Below are positions 1-7,293 of a DNA stretch of 7,703 nt, one piece after another (within the stretch, counting starts at the first letter, position 1; each line of letters starts with the position of its first letter). The notes under the pieces were generated by a model that ran no database searches, was not told the origin of the DNA, and saw only the letters and a list, made by a program, of their open reading frames with translations. A program made the translations under genes and the position numbers. Source of the DNA: VMSU01 sp031400755 (GTDB lineage Bacteria; Desulfobacterota; Desulfobulbia; Desulfobulbales; VMSU01); contig JANNQL010000083.1 of the NCBI GenBank assembly GCA_031400755.1, positions 1 to 7,703 of the forward strand, given 5' to 3'.

Positions 1-2
1 AC

Positions 3-530
3 GATGAGTCTGGGGGGAAAAAGCGCCGTGTCGTCATCGTCGATGTCGAGACCACCGGCCTGTCGGCAGCCCATGAAGGCCGGGTGATCGAGGTCGGCCT
101 GGTGGCGGTGGAGGATGGTTGCGTGGTTGCCGAATATGACACCCTGATCGATTGCGGGGCATTCATCAGCTCCGGTGCCTTCCGGGTACACGGCATCTCC
201 GAGGCCATGCTGGCCGGGCAGCCTTCCCCCGCCGAAGTCTGGCCACAGGTTGCGGAGTTCGTGGGCACCTCGCCGCTCGTGGCCCACAACGCCCCCTTTG
301 ACCGCGCCTTTGTCAGCCGGGAATTGGCGCTTCTCGGGCAGGCGATGGGCAACCCATGGCACTGCACCGTGCGCCTGGCAAGGAAGAGGTTGCCGCAACT
401 GCCCAACCACCGGCTGGAAACAGTGTATCGGTATCTGTTTGGCGAATTGCCATGCACGGTGCAACGACATCGGGCCTTGGACGATGCCCGGCTCACGGCG
501 CGGGTTTGGTTGGAGTTGGAGGGAAGATGA
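3..530 (+). CDS. DEDDh-family 3'-5' exonuclease (DnaQ/RNase T-like), 5'-truncated by window edge
   Basis: 175 residues of the C-terminal part are visible and the frame is open to the left edge. All acidic DEDDh motifs are seen: ExoI DVETTGL (D14, E16 of the visible part), ExoII HNAPFD (D100), and ExoIII HRALDDA (H156 with D161). In this family these residues bind two metal ions and remove nucleotides from DNA or RNA 3' ends. No ATG, GTG or TTG lies in frame between base 3 and the ExoI motif, so the real start is upstream and at least 13 residues precede the motif. The first in-frame GTG (84) falls after ExoI and would remove D14 and E16, so it is not the start. The stop overlaps the cas3 start, which implies one transcript and coupled translation. 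It could be a stand-alone nuclease, a DnaQ-like housekeeping paralogue, or the tail of a fusion such as Cas2-DEDDh. The exonuclease call is firm; a CRISPR role is inference from position. Confidence 0.88.
   Translation, partial: DESGGKKRRVVIVDVETTGLSAAHEGRVIEVGLVAVEDGCVVAEYDTLIDCGAFISSGAFRVHGISEAMLAGQPSPAEVWPQVAEFVGTSPLVAHNAPFDRAFVSRELALLGQAMGNPWHCTVRLARKRLPQLPNHRLETVYRYLFGELPCTVQRHRALDDARLTARVWLELEGR
518..523 (+). promoter_or_regulatory. Ribosome binding site for cas3
   Basis: GGAGGG lies inside the 3' end of the exonuclease gene. It is only 3 bases from the ATG at 527 but 6 bases from the ATG at 530, which favours the second of the two tandem ATGs. Both starts overlap the exonuclease stop (TGA 528-530), so ribosomes finishing the exonuclease can restart on cas3. 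Confidence 0.6.
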
Positions 531-3259
531 TGGATGATGCGACGTATTTTCGGTACTGGGGGAAGGCGGAGAAAGATGGCCAGCACTATCATTTGCTACC
601 CTACCATTGTCTTGATGTTGCGGCAGTTGGGCATTGGCTGTTGTCGAACAATGCCGAGCTACGTCATAAATTTACCGACATCATTGGCGCTGACGAGGCG
701 TTCTGCTGTCGTTTGCTGGTTCAGTTTCTGGCGTTTCACGACTTCGGCAAGTTCTCCGAGAGCTTCCAAAATCTCCGGCCAGACCTTCTGGAAAAGCTGC
801 AAAGCCTCACAAGCACTAAGCCCTATACTGTTCGACATGACAGCCTTGGCAATCTGTTTCTCAAAAACGCAATTGAAAGAGAGGCATCACCACTCTTCCT
901 CAGAAAAAACATTCGGCAAGATGAGTGGCAAGATGCCATCATGGCGGTAGTCAAGGCGCATACGGGCCACCATGGCGTCCCGCCTCAGATGCAAGGAGCG
1001 AACGGTATGCCATTGCGTTTCCTCAATTTCTTTAACGAGGATAATGCGTTGGCCGCCGATCAGTTTATTCAGCAAGCCGCCGGGCTTTTTTGTAGTCGGA
1101 TTGCCGAGGCTGACCTTCCTTTACCCTTCGAGATTGAAGAACGGATAAAAAAGTCGTCTTGGCTGATGGCCGGTTTTACTGTCCTCTGCGATTGGCTGGG
1201 ATCGAACAGTCAGTGGTTCCCATTTTGCAAAGAGGTGATGCCGCTTGAAGATTACTGGACAACCCGCGCCTTGTCACAGGCCGAGCGGGCGATCCGAGAG
1301 GCAGGGATCAATGCCAAACCACAACCTGCAAAACAGTCTGATTTTCTTTCTTTATTTCCGAAGATTACCACGCCCACGCCATTACAGAAATATGTTAGCG
1401 AATGCCATATTGGGACTTCGCCACGGTTATTCATTCTCGAAGACGTTACCGGCTCCGGTAAGACGGAAGCGGCGCTTGTCTTGGCCAGTCGATTGATGGT
1501 TGCCGGTCTTGGCAACGGTTTGTTTGTGGCCTTGCCGACCATGGCCACCTCCAACGCCATGTATGAACGGATGGCCAAAGTCTACCGCAGATTGTTTGCA
1601 GGTGGAGTGTCCCCATCTCTCGTCCTGGCCCACGGGGCACGGCATCTTTCAGACTCATTTATGGCTTCGGTTACCAACTACGGCACACAGGCCACGGATG
1701 AAGAAGCCACCGCCCAATGCTCCGAATGGTTGGCGGATAACCGGAAGAAGGCGCTGCTAGCCGATGTGGGGGTGGGGACACTCGACCAGGCGCTATTGGC
1801 GGTGCTTCCCTCCCGTTTCCAGTCCCTGCGTCTTTTGGGCTTGGCGGGCCATATCCTGATTATTGACGAGGTTCATGCCTATGACCCCTACATGAACAAG
1901 TTGTTGCGGACTTTGTTGACCTTTCATGCCGCTTTTGGGGGGAGCGCAATCCTCCTTTCGGCAACCTTGCCCACGCATATCCGAAGGGGATTCATCGCCG
2001 CTTTTGCCAGTGGTTGTGCCGACCATCAAAATATCACACTGCAAAATGATGCCTATCCATTGGTGACGGCCTTCAGCCAGGAAGGAGGGACAACCGAAAT
2101 ACCTATCGAGGCGATTCCACAGCGTTGTTGTCGGGTGGAAGTCAAGCTTATTGCCAAGCAGGATGAGATCGAAGACTTGATCGTTGAGGCGGCAAACCGA
2201 GGGAGGTGCGTCTGCTGGATCAGGAACACCGTGCATGATGCGCTAAACGGGTACGTGAGTTTGAAGGAAAAGCTGGGTGAAAGAAACCTAAGCCTCTTTC
2301 ACGCCCGGTTTGCCATGGGGGACAGACTGGAAATCGAAAATGCGGTCATTGCCGCTTTTGGCAAGGAAAGTACAGCTCAGGAACGGAGTGGCAAAGTTTT
2401 GATCGCCACGCAAGTGGTCGAACAATCCCTTGATCTGGATTTTGATTTTTTGGTCTCCGACCTGGCACCCATGGATCTTTTGATCCAACGCGCCGGCAGG
2501 CTTCACCGCCACCGGCGCGATGAGCATGGAAACCAGCTGTCCGAAGGGCCTGACAGGCGAGAATCTCCCTGCCTGATTATCCATGGGCCTCTGCCTGAAG
2601 AGAGTGCCGCGACTAACTGGTACAAGGAGGCTTTCCCCAAGGCAGCTTTCGTCTATCCGAGTCATGGTTGTCTCTGGTTGACGGCCCGGTTGTTGGCCGA
2701 CAAAAAAGCGCTGACGATGCCTGACGATGCGCGGGAATTGATCGAAGCCGCTTTTTCAGAGAGTGCCAACACAATTCCTGCACCGCTTCGGCAGCGTGAC
2801 GAACAGGCGGCAGCACAATGGCAGGCCGATCAATCCCTTGCCCATATCAACATGCTGAAGCTTGCAGAGGGTTACACTGCTACGGTGAACCAGTGGCGGG
2901 AGGACATGAAAACGCCAACCAGGCTGGGTGCGTTGGATACCACTCTTCGCCTGGCCCGCTGGGATGGGATGAATCTTACGCCATGGTATCCGCATGAGAA
3001 ACACCCGTGGGACATGAGCCAAGTAGGCGTCGGAAACTTTTTGGCGGCTACGGAAGTTATGCATGATGGTCCTTTGGGGGATGCGGTTAGCCGCCTGAAG
3101 GAGCAGTTGCCGGACAAAGGCAAGTGGAGTGTTCTTGTGCCGCTTGAACAGGAAACGGATGGCGGTTGGCAGGGCGAAGTACTGAATAAAGATGGGATAA
3201 ACATGGTGCTAGAATATGACCGGTTGACCGGGGTAATGATCACAAAGAAGGAGGGATAA
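530..3259 (+). CDS. cas3: CRISPR-associated helicase/nuclease Cas3, type I-E
   Basis: 909 residues, normal for a full-length I-E Cas3 with nuclease and helicase in one chain. The N-terminal HD nuclease (about 15-240) has H26, the HD pair H70-D71 with K74 (HDFGK), HTGHHG at 144-149 and a closing D221 in CDWLGS; these match the metal-binding residues of the family. The SF2 helicase follows: Walker A GSGKT (K311), DEVH box 446-449, SAT motif 477-479, motif V ATQVVEQSLDLD from 626, and motif VI QRAGR 653-657. The rest (about 690-909) is the accessory and C-terminal domain. Cas3 is recruited to Cascade bound on target DNA, nicks the displaced strand, then unwinds and degrades it using ATP. An ATG at 527 would add one Met and cannot be excluded. 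An in-frame ATG at 356 gives a longer frame but lies inside the exonuclease and adds residues with no Cas3 likeness. No frameshift or missing catalytic residue is seen. Confidence 0.97.
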   Translation: MDDATYFRYWGKAEKDGQHYHLLPYHCLDVAAVGHWLLSNNAELRHKFTDIIGADEAFCCRLLVQFLAFHDFGKFSESFQNLRPDLLEKLQSLTSTKPYTVRHDSLGNLFLKNAIEREASPLFLRKNIRQDEWQDAIMAVVKAHTGHHGVPPQMQGANGMPLRFLNFFNEDNALAADQFIQQAAGLFCSRIAEADLPLPFEIEERIKKSSWLMAGFTVLCDWLGSNSQWFPFCKEVMPLEDYWTTRALSQAERAIREAGINAKPQPAKQSDFLSLFPKITTPTPLQKYVSECHIGTSPRLFILEDVTGSGKTEAALVLASRLMVAGLGNGLFVALPTMATSNAMYERMAKVYRRLFAGGVSPSLVLAHGARHLSDSFMASVTNYGTQATDEEATAQCSEWLADNRKKALLADVGVGTLDQALLAVLPSRFQSLRLLGLAGHILIIDEVHAYDPYMNKLLRTLLTFHAAFGGSAILLSATLPTHIRRGFIAAFASGCADHQNITLQNDAYPLVTAFSQEGGTTEIPIEAIPQRCCRVEVKLIAKQDEIEDLIVEAANRGRCVCWIRNTVHDALNGYVSLKEKLGERNLSLFHARFAMGDRLEIENAVIAAFGKESTAQERSGKVLIATQVVEQSLDLDFDFLVSDLAPMDLLIQRAGRLHRHRRDEHGNQLSEGPDRRESPCLIIHGPLPEESAATNWYKEAFPKAAFVYPSHGCLWLTARLLADKKALTMPDDARELIEAAFSESANTIPAPLRQRDEQAAAQWQADQSLAHINMLKLAEGYTATVNQWREDMKTPTRLGALDTTLRLARWDGMNLTPWYPHEKHPWDMSQVGVGNFLAATEVMHDGPLGDAVSRLKEQLPDKGKWSVLVPLEQETDGGWQGEVLNKDGINMVLEYDRLTGVMITKKEG
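3249..3254 (+). promoter_or_regulatory. Ribosome binding site for cse1
   Basis: AGGAGG in the last codons of cas3, 5 bases before the cse1 ATG. With stop and start adjoining (TAAATG), cse1 translation is probably coupled to cas3 but also has a good site of its own. Confidence 0.65.
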
Positions 3260-4903
3260 ATGCAGTTCAATCTGATTGATGAACGATGGATACCGGTAAG
3301 GCGACAGGATGGCACGACAACCCGGATTGCCCCTTGGGAGGTCACGGCAGGATTTGCCGATAATCCGGTAGTGGCCCTTGATGCCCCCCGCCCGGATTTT
3401 AACGGCGCTCTGATACAGTTCCTGATTGGGCTTGTACAAACAGCCGCCACACCGAGGAGTGGCGCTGAATGGCGGCAGCGGCTCAGTGACCCGCCCACGC
3501 CAGAGGAACTGAAGGAGAAGTTTGCTTCGATTCGTCACGCCTTTGAGTTAGGAGGAGACGGGGCGAGATTCATGCAGGATTTGGAGGATATTTCAGCAGA
3601 CCATGGTGGAGTGGATGGCTTGCTGATAGAAACGCCAGGCCAAAACGCTCTGGTCAATAATACGGATCATTTCATCAAGCGCAGCACTGGTGAGGGGATG
3701 TGTCCGACTTGTTGCGCCACGGCCCTTTTTGCCTTCCAGACCAACTCGCCTTCCGGTGGCCCTGGATATATGACCTCGTTACGCGGTGGTGGCCCTTTAA
3801 CGACGCTTGTATTGGGCGACAACCATCACAACACTTTATGGCAGCTTATCTATTTGAATGTCTTGGAGCACGGCAAATTTTCCAACATCTGTGGCAATCC
3901 AGACTTGGTTGAAGGCAAGTATACATTTCCCTGGCTCGGAGAAACAAAAAAGGGAAAACGAAGAAAAGGGGAAGTATTCTATGGGGAGGATACCGCTCCG
4001 CAAGATGCCCACCCGGCAACTATGTTTTGGGCCATGCCACGTCGCATACGGTTGAACCTAACCGATATTTCATCAGGGTCTTGCGACGTTTGCGGAAATA
4101 GTTCCGATAGTCTTGTCACTTCGTACAAGGAAGTAAATGGTGGGGCAAGCTACAATGGTTGGCTCCATCCTCTGTCGCCATACTACGAACAAACGACAAA
4201 AGAGAAAACAAGTGTTCTCCCTGTTCATGCACAACCGGGAGGCATGACCTATCGCCATTGGCTGGGCTTTGTTGTCCAAGACGGAAACGAAAAAAAGATG
4301 CCAGCACGAATTGTTCATGAATTTATTTATGAACGTTGGACCGAGAAAAGTGGCTGGCAATTCCGTTTATGGGGCTTTGGCTACGACATGGACAATATGA
4401 AGGCCCGTTGTTGGTACGAGGCTACTATGCCGTTACTCAGTGTGAATACTTCAATTCGTAGCGAATATGAAGAAGGTGTTGCTAACATGGTTAGGGCTGC
4501 TGCTGAGATCGCCAGTAATACGAGGAGCGCATTAAAAAAGGCATGGTTCAAACGTCCCGGAGATGCCAAAGGCGATACAACCTTTCTGGATAGCAGTTTC
4601 TGGCAGCAGACCGAACCTGAATTTTATACGGCAATTGGCAACTTGAAGGTTTCGCTGGAGTTGGGTAGCGATACCCTAGCGGCCAGTAAACAATGGCTAG
4701 AGGCCCTCTGTAATTGCTCATTAAAGCTTTTTGACGCCTATGTTTATGAAGCACCAATAGAAGACGCCGACCCCAAGCGGGTGGTTATTGCCCGCAAGGA
4801 GTTGGAACAATTCAACCGGGGGAAGAAGATCAAGTTGCTGCTCGGTCTTCCCGTAACGCAAAAGGCCGCTGGCACTGGGGCAAAAAAAGCGCGGAAGAAG
4901 TAG
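3260..4903 (+). CDS. cse1: Cascade large subunit Cse1 (CasA/Cas8e), type I-E
   Basis: 547 residues, in the usual range for Cse1 (about 500-560). The N-terminus MQFNLIDERWIPV is the family signature, followed by IAPWEV. Further family blocks are the GYMTSLRGGGPLTTL stretch and MPRRIRL (259-265). Two CxxC pairs, CPTC (148-151) and CDVC (275-278), match the four-cysteine zinc site found in many Cse1 proteins. The C-terminal third should form the four-helix bundle. Cse1 sits at the foot of Cascade beside Cas5e and the crRNA 5' handle, helps recognise the PAM, holds the target DNA open and provides the docking surface for Cas3. A lysine/arginine-rich stretch (ETKKGKRRKGE, 228-238) and a basic tail (KKARKK) may touch nucleic acid; that is inference. 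The start is set by the AGGAGG site and the exact match of the N-terminus to the family. Confidence 0.96.
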   Translation: MQFNLIDERWIPVRRQDGTTTRIAPWEVTAGFADNPVVALDAPRPDFNGALIQFLIGLVQTAATPRSGAEWRQRLSDPPTPEELKEKFASIRHAFELGGDGARFMQDLEDISADHGGVDGLLIETPGQNALVNNTDHFIKRSTGEGMCPTCCATALFAFQTNSPSGGPGYMTSLRGGGPLTTLVLGDNHHNTLWQLIYLNVLEHGKFSNICGNPDLVEGKYTFPWLGETKKGKRRKGEVFYGEDTAPQDAHPATMFWAMPRRIRLNLTDISSGSCDVCGNSSDSLVTSYKEVNGGASYNGWLHPLSPYYEQTTKEKTSVLPVHAQPGGMTYRHWLGFVVQDGNEKKMPARIVHEFIYERWTEKSGWQFRLWGFGYDMDNMKARCWYEATMPLLSVNTSIRSEYEEGVANMVRAAAEIASNTRSALKKAWFKRPGDAKGDTTFLDSSFWQQTEPEFYTAIGNLKVSLELGSDTLAASKQWLEALCNCSLKLFDAYVYEAPIEDADPKRVVIARKELEQFNRGKKIKLLLGLPVTQKAAGTGAKKARKK

Positions 4904-4952
4904 AATTAAAAAGGACAGGGGCTTTGGTAGCAAAAACTTGAAAGGAGGACAC
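4904..4952 (+). other. cse1-cse2 intergenic gap
   Basis: This 49-base A-rich gap is the longest in the operon. I see no convincing hairpin with a T-run (terminator) and no clear -35/-10 pair. Its only recognisable content is the cse2 ribosome binding site at its 3' end. Confidence 0.5.
4941..4949 (+). promoter_or_regulatory. Ribosome binding site that sets the cse2 start
   Basis: AAAGGAGGA, a near-perfect anti-16S match, lies just before the ATG at 4953. It rules out the in-frame TTG at 4938, which lies upstream of the site and would translate through it (LKGGH leader). Confidence 0.75.
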
Positions 4953-5453
4953 ATGAGCACACCGTATTTGCAGTTTGGAAATGATTCACCCGAGTTACAG
5001 GCGCTTGTTGCCTGGTGGTGCGCACTTGATGACAACCGGGGTGACCGGGCCGAGCTTCGGCGATGCGCCACTTTGGCCGAGGTGGCATTCACCCCGGCTT
5101 ATCATCGGTTGCGCCACGCAGTAAGCCGATCTGGTGGGGTGAATGATGACAGCCTAGCTCTGGTGGCTGGTCTGGTCGCCCGCATAAAAAACAACTTACT
5201 GGGGAGCACTGTCGTGAAACAGATGGCAACCGGCAAGTCGGATGGTTCTGCCAAGGTTAGCGGCCTGCGGTTCCGCCGTTTGCTCAAGGTCAAGGAACCG
5301 GAAGAGCTGTTTACCGCCCTTGGCCGCGTCCTTGCCCTGCTGGGCGGTACGGCAAACCTACAGAGCCTTGCCAAGAGTGTGTATTTTTGGAACGACAGAA
5401 CCCGCAAACAATGGGCGTTTGAATACTACTCGCAATCACCGTCAGAAAAATAA
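4953..5453 (+). CDS. cse2: Cascade small subunit Cse2 (CasB), type I-E
   Basis: 166 residues, typical for Cse2 (about 160-200), and all helical in character. The family signature WWxxLxxxRGDRAxLRR is at residues 21-37, and LRFRRLL (105-111) followed by the GGTANLQSLAKSVYFW block forms the C-terminal bundle. Two copies line the inner face of the Cas7e backbone, stabilise the R-loop and hold the displaced DNA strand through basic residues; R29, R32, R36 and R37 in the signature and R106, R108, R109 are candidates for such contacts (inference). The gene lies between cse1 and cas7e in the standard I-E order. Its start was chosen at ATG 4953 because of the strong upstream binding site. Confidence 0.96.
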   Translation: MSTPYLQFGNDSPELQALVAWWCALDDNRGDRAELRRCATLAEVAFTPAYHRLRHAVSRSGGVNDDSLALVAGLVARIKNNLLGSTVVKQMATGKSDGSAKVSGLRFRRLLKVKEPEELFTALGRVLALLGGTANLQSLAKSVYFWNDRTRKQWAFEYYSQSPSEK

Positions 5454-5467
5454 TCACATTACCCTAT

Positions 5468-5475
5468 AAAAGGAG
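5468..5475 (+). promoter_or_regulatory. Ribosome binding site for cas7e
   Basis: AAAAGGAG, 9 bases before the ATG at 5485, within the 31-base gap between cse2 and cas7e. Having its own strong site fits the need for six Cas7e copies per Cascade. The gap holds nothing else that I recognise. Confidence 0.65.
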
Positions 5476-5484
5476 AATCCGAAC

Positions 5485-6540
5485 ATGAGTACCTTTATTC
5501 AACTGCACCTACTGACCTCATATCCCCCGTCCAACCTCAATCGCGATGACCTGGGCCGTCCTAAAACCGCCGTAATGGGCGGCAAGACCCGCTTACGGGT
5601 TTCATCCCAGAGCCTCAAACGGGCTTGGCGGACGTCTGACCTTTTTGAATCTGCATTGGCGGGGCATATCGGCACCCGCACCAAAGCAATGGGCGTCGAG
5701 GTGTTCAATGCGCTACGTGAAAAGGATGTAGCTGAGAATAAGGCGATGGAATGGGCCAAGCAGATTGCCGAAGTATTCGGCAAAAGCAAAAAGGCCAATG
5801 CCGCCAAGCCCACGGAAGAGTTGGAAATCGAGCAACTTGCCCACTTCAGCCCGGAGGAAAAAAATGCCATTTTCGCTCTTGCCGGTAAGCTGGCTTCGAG
5901 CAACACCGCACCCTCAGATGATGATCTCAAGCTTTTGCAGAAGAGGCATACAGCCGTAGATATCGCCATGTTTGGCCGGATGCTGGCCAGTGCACCGGCA
6001 TACAATACGGAAGCTGCCGTCCAAGTCGCCCACGCCATCACCGTGCATGACGTGGCGGTCGAAGACGACTATTTCACCGCGGTGGATGATTTAAATAACG
6101 GAGCGGAAGATATGGGCGCGGCCCATATTGGCGAAACCGAGTTTGCGGCTGGGGTCTTCTATCTCTACCTCTGCATCAACCGTGATCTGCTGGAAGAAAA
6201 TTTGTGCGGCGATAAAGTTCTTGCCGCCAAGACGCTTGCCGCGCTGGTAGAGGCAGCGGCCAAGGTGGCACCGAATGGTAAGCAAAATAGCTTCGCCTCC
6301 CGCGCTTATGCCTCCTACCTCTTGGCAGAGAAGGGCGAACAGCAACCCCGCTCCCTCTCCGTCGCCTTCCTCAAACCAGTGCGTGGGCAAGATGTTATGC
6401 AGCAGGCTATTGCCGAGATCGAAAACAAACGGGCAACCATGGAAACAGTTTACGGCCCCTGCGCCGAGTCGTTGAAAGTGATGAATGCCGAAACCGGCAA
6501 AGGGAGTCTGGCCGAAATCATTACCTTCGTGAAGGAGTAG
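5485..6540 (+). CDS. cas7e: Cascade backbone subunit Cas7e (CasC/Cse4), type I-E
   Basis: 351 residues, in the usual range (about 340-380). The N-terminus carries the Cas7e signatures LNRDDLGRPKTA (18-29), SSQSLKRAWR (40-49) and GTRTK (63-67). The middle has the VEDDYFTAVDDL and GAAHIGETEFAAGVFYLY blocks, and YGPCAES lies near the C-terminus. Cas7e has an RRM-like fold; six copies polymerise along the crRNA spacer to make the Cascade backbone, each thumb kinking the guide and leaving five-base segments to pair with DNA. Lysine-rich residues around 85-115 fall in the region that varies between homologues. The stop is 3 bases before cas5e, so the two genes are probably translated together. Confidence 0.97.
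   Translation: MSTFIQLHLLTSYPPSNLNRDDLGRPKTAVMGGKTRLRVSSQSLKRAWRTSDLFESALAGHIGTRTKAMGVEVFNALREKDVAENKAMEWAKQIAEVFGKSKKANAAKPTEELEIEQLAHFSPEEKNAIFALAGKLASSNTAPSDDDLKLLQKRHTAVDIAMFGRMLASAPAYNTEAAVQVAHAITVHDVAVEDDYFTAVDDLNNGAEDMGAAHIGETEFAAGVFYLYLCINRDLLEENLCGDKVLAAKTLAALVEAAAKVAPNGKQNSFASRAYASYLLAEKGEQQPRSLSVAFLKPVRGQDVMQQAIAEIENKRATMETVYGPCAESLKVMNAETGKGSLAEIITFVKE
6532..6537 (+). promoter_or_regulatory. Ribosome binding site for cas5e
   Basis: AAGGAG in the last codons of cas7e, 6 bases before the cas5e ATG at 6544. Confidence 0.6.
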
Positions 6541-6543
6541 ACC

Positions 6544-7293
6544 ATGCGTGACTATCTTCTGTTTCGCCTGTACGGCCCATTGGCCGCTTGGGGGGATATT
6601 GCGGTGGGTGTGTACCGCCCCACCTTTGCCTACCCAAGTAAGTCGGCCATTGTCGGGCTATTGGCTGCCGCCCTCGGCATCCGCCGCGATGAAGAGGAAC
6701 GCCAAGTAACCTTAGCGGCAGCCGTATCTTTTGCCGTTCGCGTTGATTCCATGGGGGTACTTTTGCGGGACTATCACACAACAGAAACACCACGCGGCAC
6801 AGAATGCGCAACGAGACGCCTTGAAATTCTAGCTGTAAAAAATCAAAAAAAGTCTGTTCGCAAGTTTGAAGGAACTATCCTTTCTACAAGGGATTACCGT
6901 TGCGATGCCGCCTATACCGTGGCGATTTCCGTAACAAATGGTTCCAACCACACCGTTTCAGGCCTGGCCTCAGCCTTGGCAAAGCCGGTCTTTGCCCTCT
7001 ATCTAGGCCGTAAGTCATGTCCGCTGGCCATGCCCCTTCAACCAAGGGTCATTCACGCGCCAACTCTACGGGAGGCGTTGGAGGCTATGCCGCCAGCCGA
7101 CGAGTTGGCGGATATTATTCCCAATGGGGTGGCTTCGGTTTACTGGGAAGGTGACCAGGCAAGCGGACTTGAACGCCATCAGGTCATCACCCGGCGTGAC
7201 GCACCTCGCTCCCGCAAGCGTTGGCAATTCGATGAACGTCGCGAAAACTGCGGCACATTGCAAAAAGGGGGCGAGCCATGTACTTCAGCATGA
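6544..7293 (+). CDS. cas5e: Cascade subunit Cas5e (CasD), type I-E
   Basis: 249 residues, normal for Cas5e (about 220-260). The N-terminus shows the family blocks LYGPLAAWG (9-17) and PSKSAIVGLLAAALGI (31-46), then FAVRVDSMGVLLRDYHT (63-79). The C-terminal block begins with RRDAP (217-221) and ends with the QFDERRE segment typical of the family. Cas5e is an RRM-like protein that caps the crRNA 5' handle at the foot of Cascade, contacts Cse1 and the first Cas7e, and in type I-E does not cut RNA (Cas6e does). The coding sequence has two A-runs (A6 at 6837-6842 and A7 at 6845-6851) in the variable part, but the frame is intact. The last 16 bases overlap cas6e. Confidence 0.96.
   Translation: MRDYLLFRLYGPLAAWGDIAVGVYRPTFAYPSKSAIVGLLAAALGIRRDEEERQVTLAAAVSFAVRVDSMGVLLRDYHTTETPRGTECATRRLEILAVKNQKKSVRKFEGTILSTRDYRCDAAYTVAISVTNGSNHTVSGLASALAKPVFALYLGRKSCPLAMPLQPRVIHAPTLREALEAMPPADELADIIPNGVASVYWEGDQASGLERHQVITRRDAPRSRKRWQFDERRENCGTLQKGGEPCTSA
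7265..7271 (+). promoter_or_regulatory. Ribosome binding site for cas6e
   Basis: AAGGGGG inside the end of cas5e, 6 bases before the ATG at 7278. It favours that start over the in-frame ATG at 7290, which would also remove the conserved MYFS N-terminus. Confidence 0.55.

Noticed and set aside
356..529. Longer cas3 frame starting at an ATG at 356
   Set aside because: The extra 58 residues lie inside the exonuclease gene in another frame, show no Cas3 likeness, and the family N-terminus (YFRYWGKA) begins right after the ATG at 530.
2872..3498. 208-codon open frame on the - strand across the cas3-cse1 junction
   Set aside because: It is antisense to two clear genes, has no recognisable domain and a composition typical of reverse-frame reading; a shadow.
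4904..4952. Terminator or internal promoter between cse1 and cse2
   Set aside because: The gap is A-rich, but no stable hairpin followed by T's and no convincing -35/-10 pair could be found.
5499..6041. 180-codon open frame on the - strand inside cas7e
   Set aside because: Antisense to strongly conserved Cas7e motifs, rich in Ser/Leu/Ala as expected from a reverse frame, and no ribosome site was noticed.
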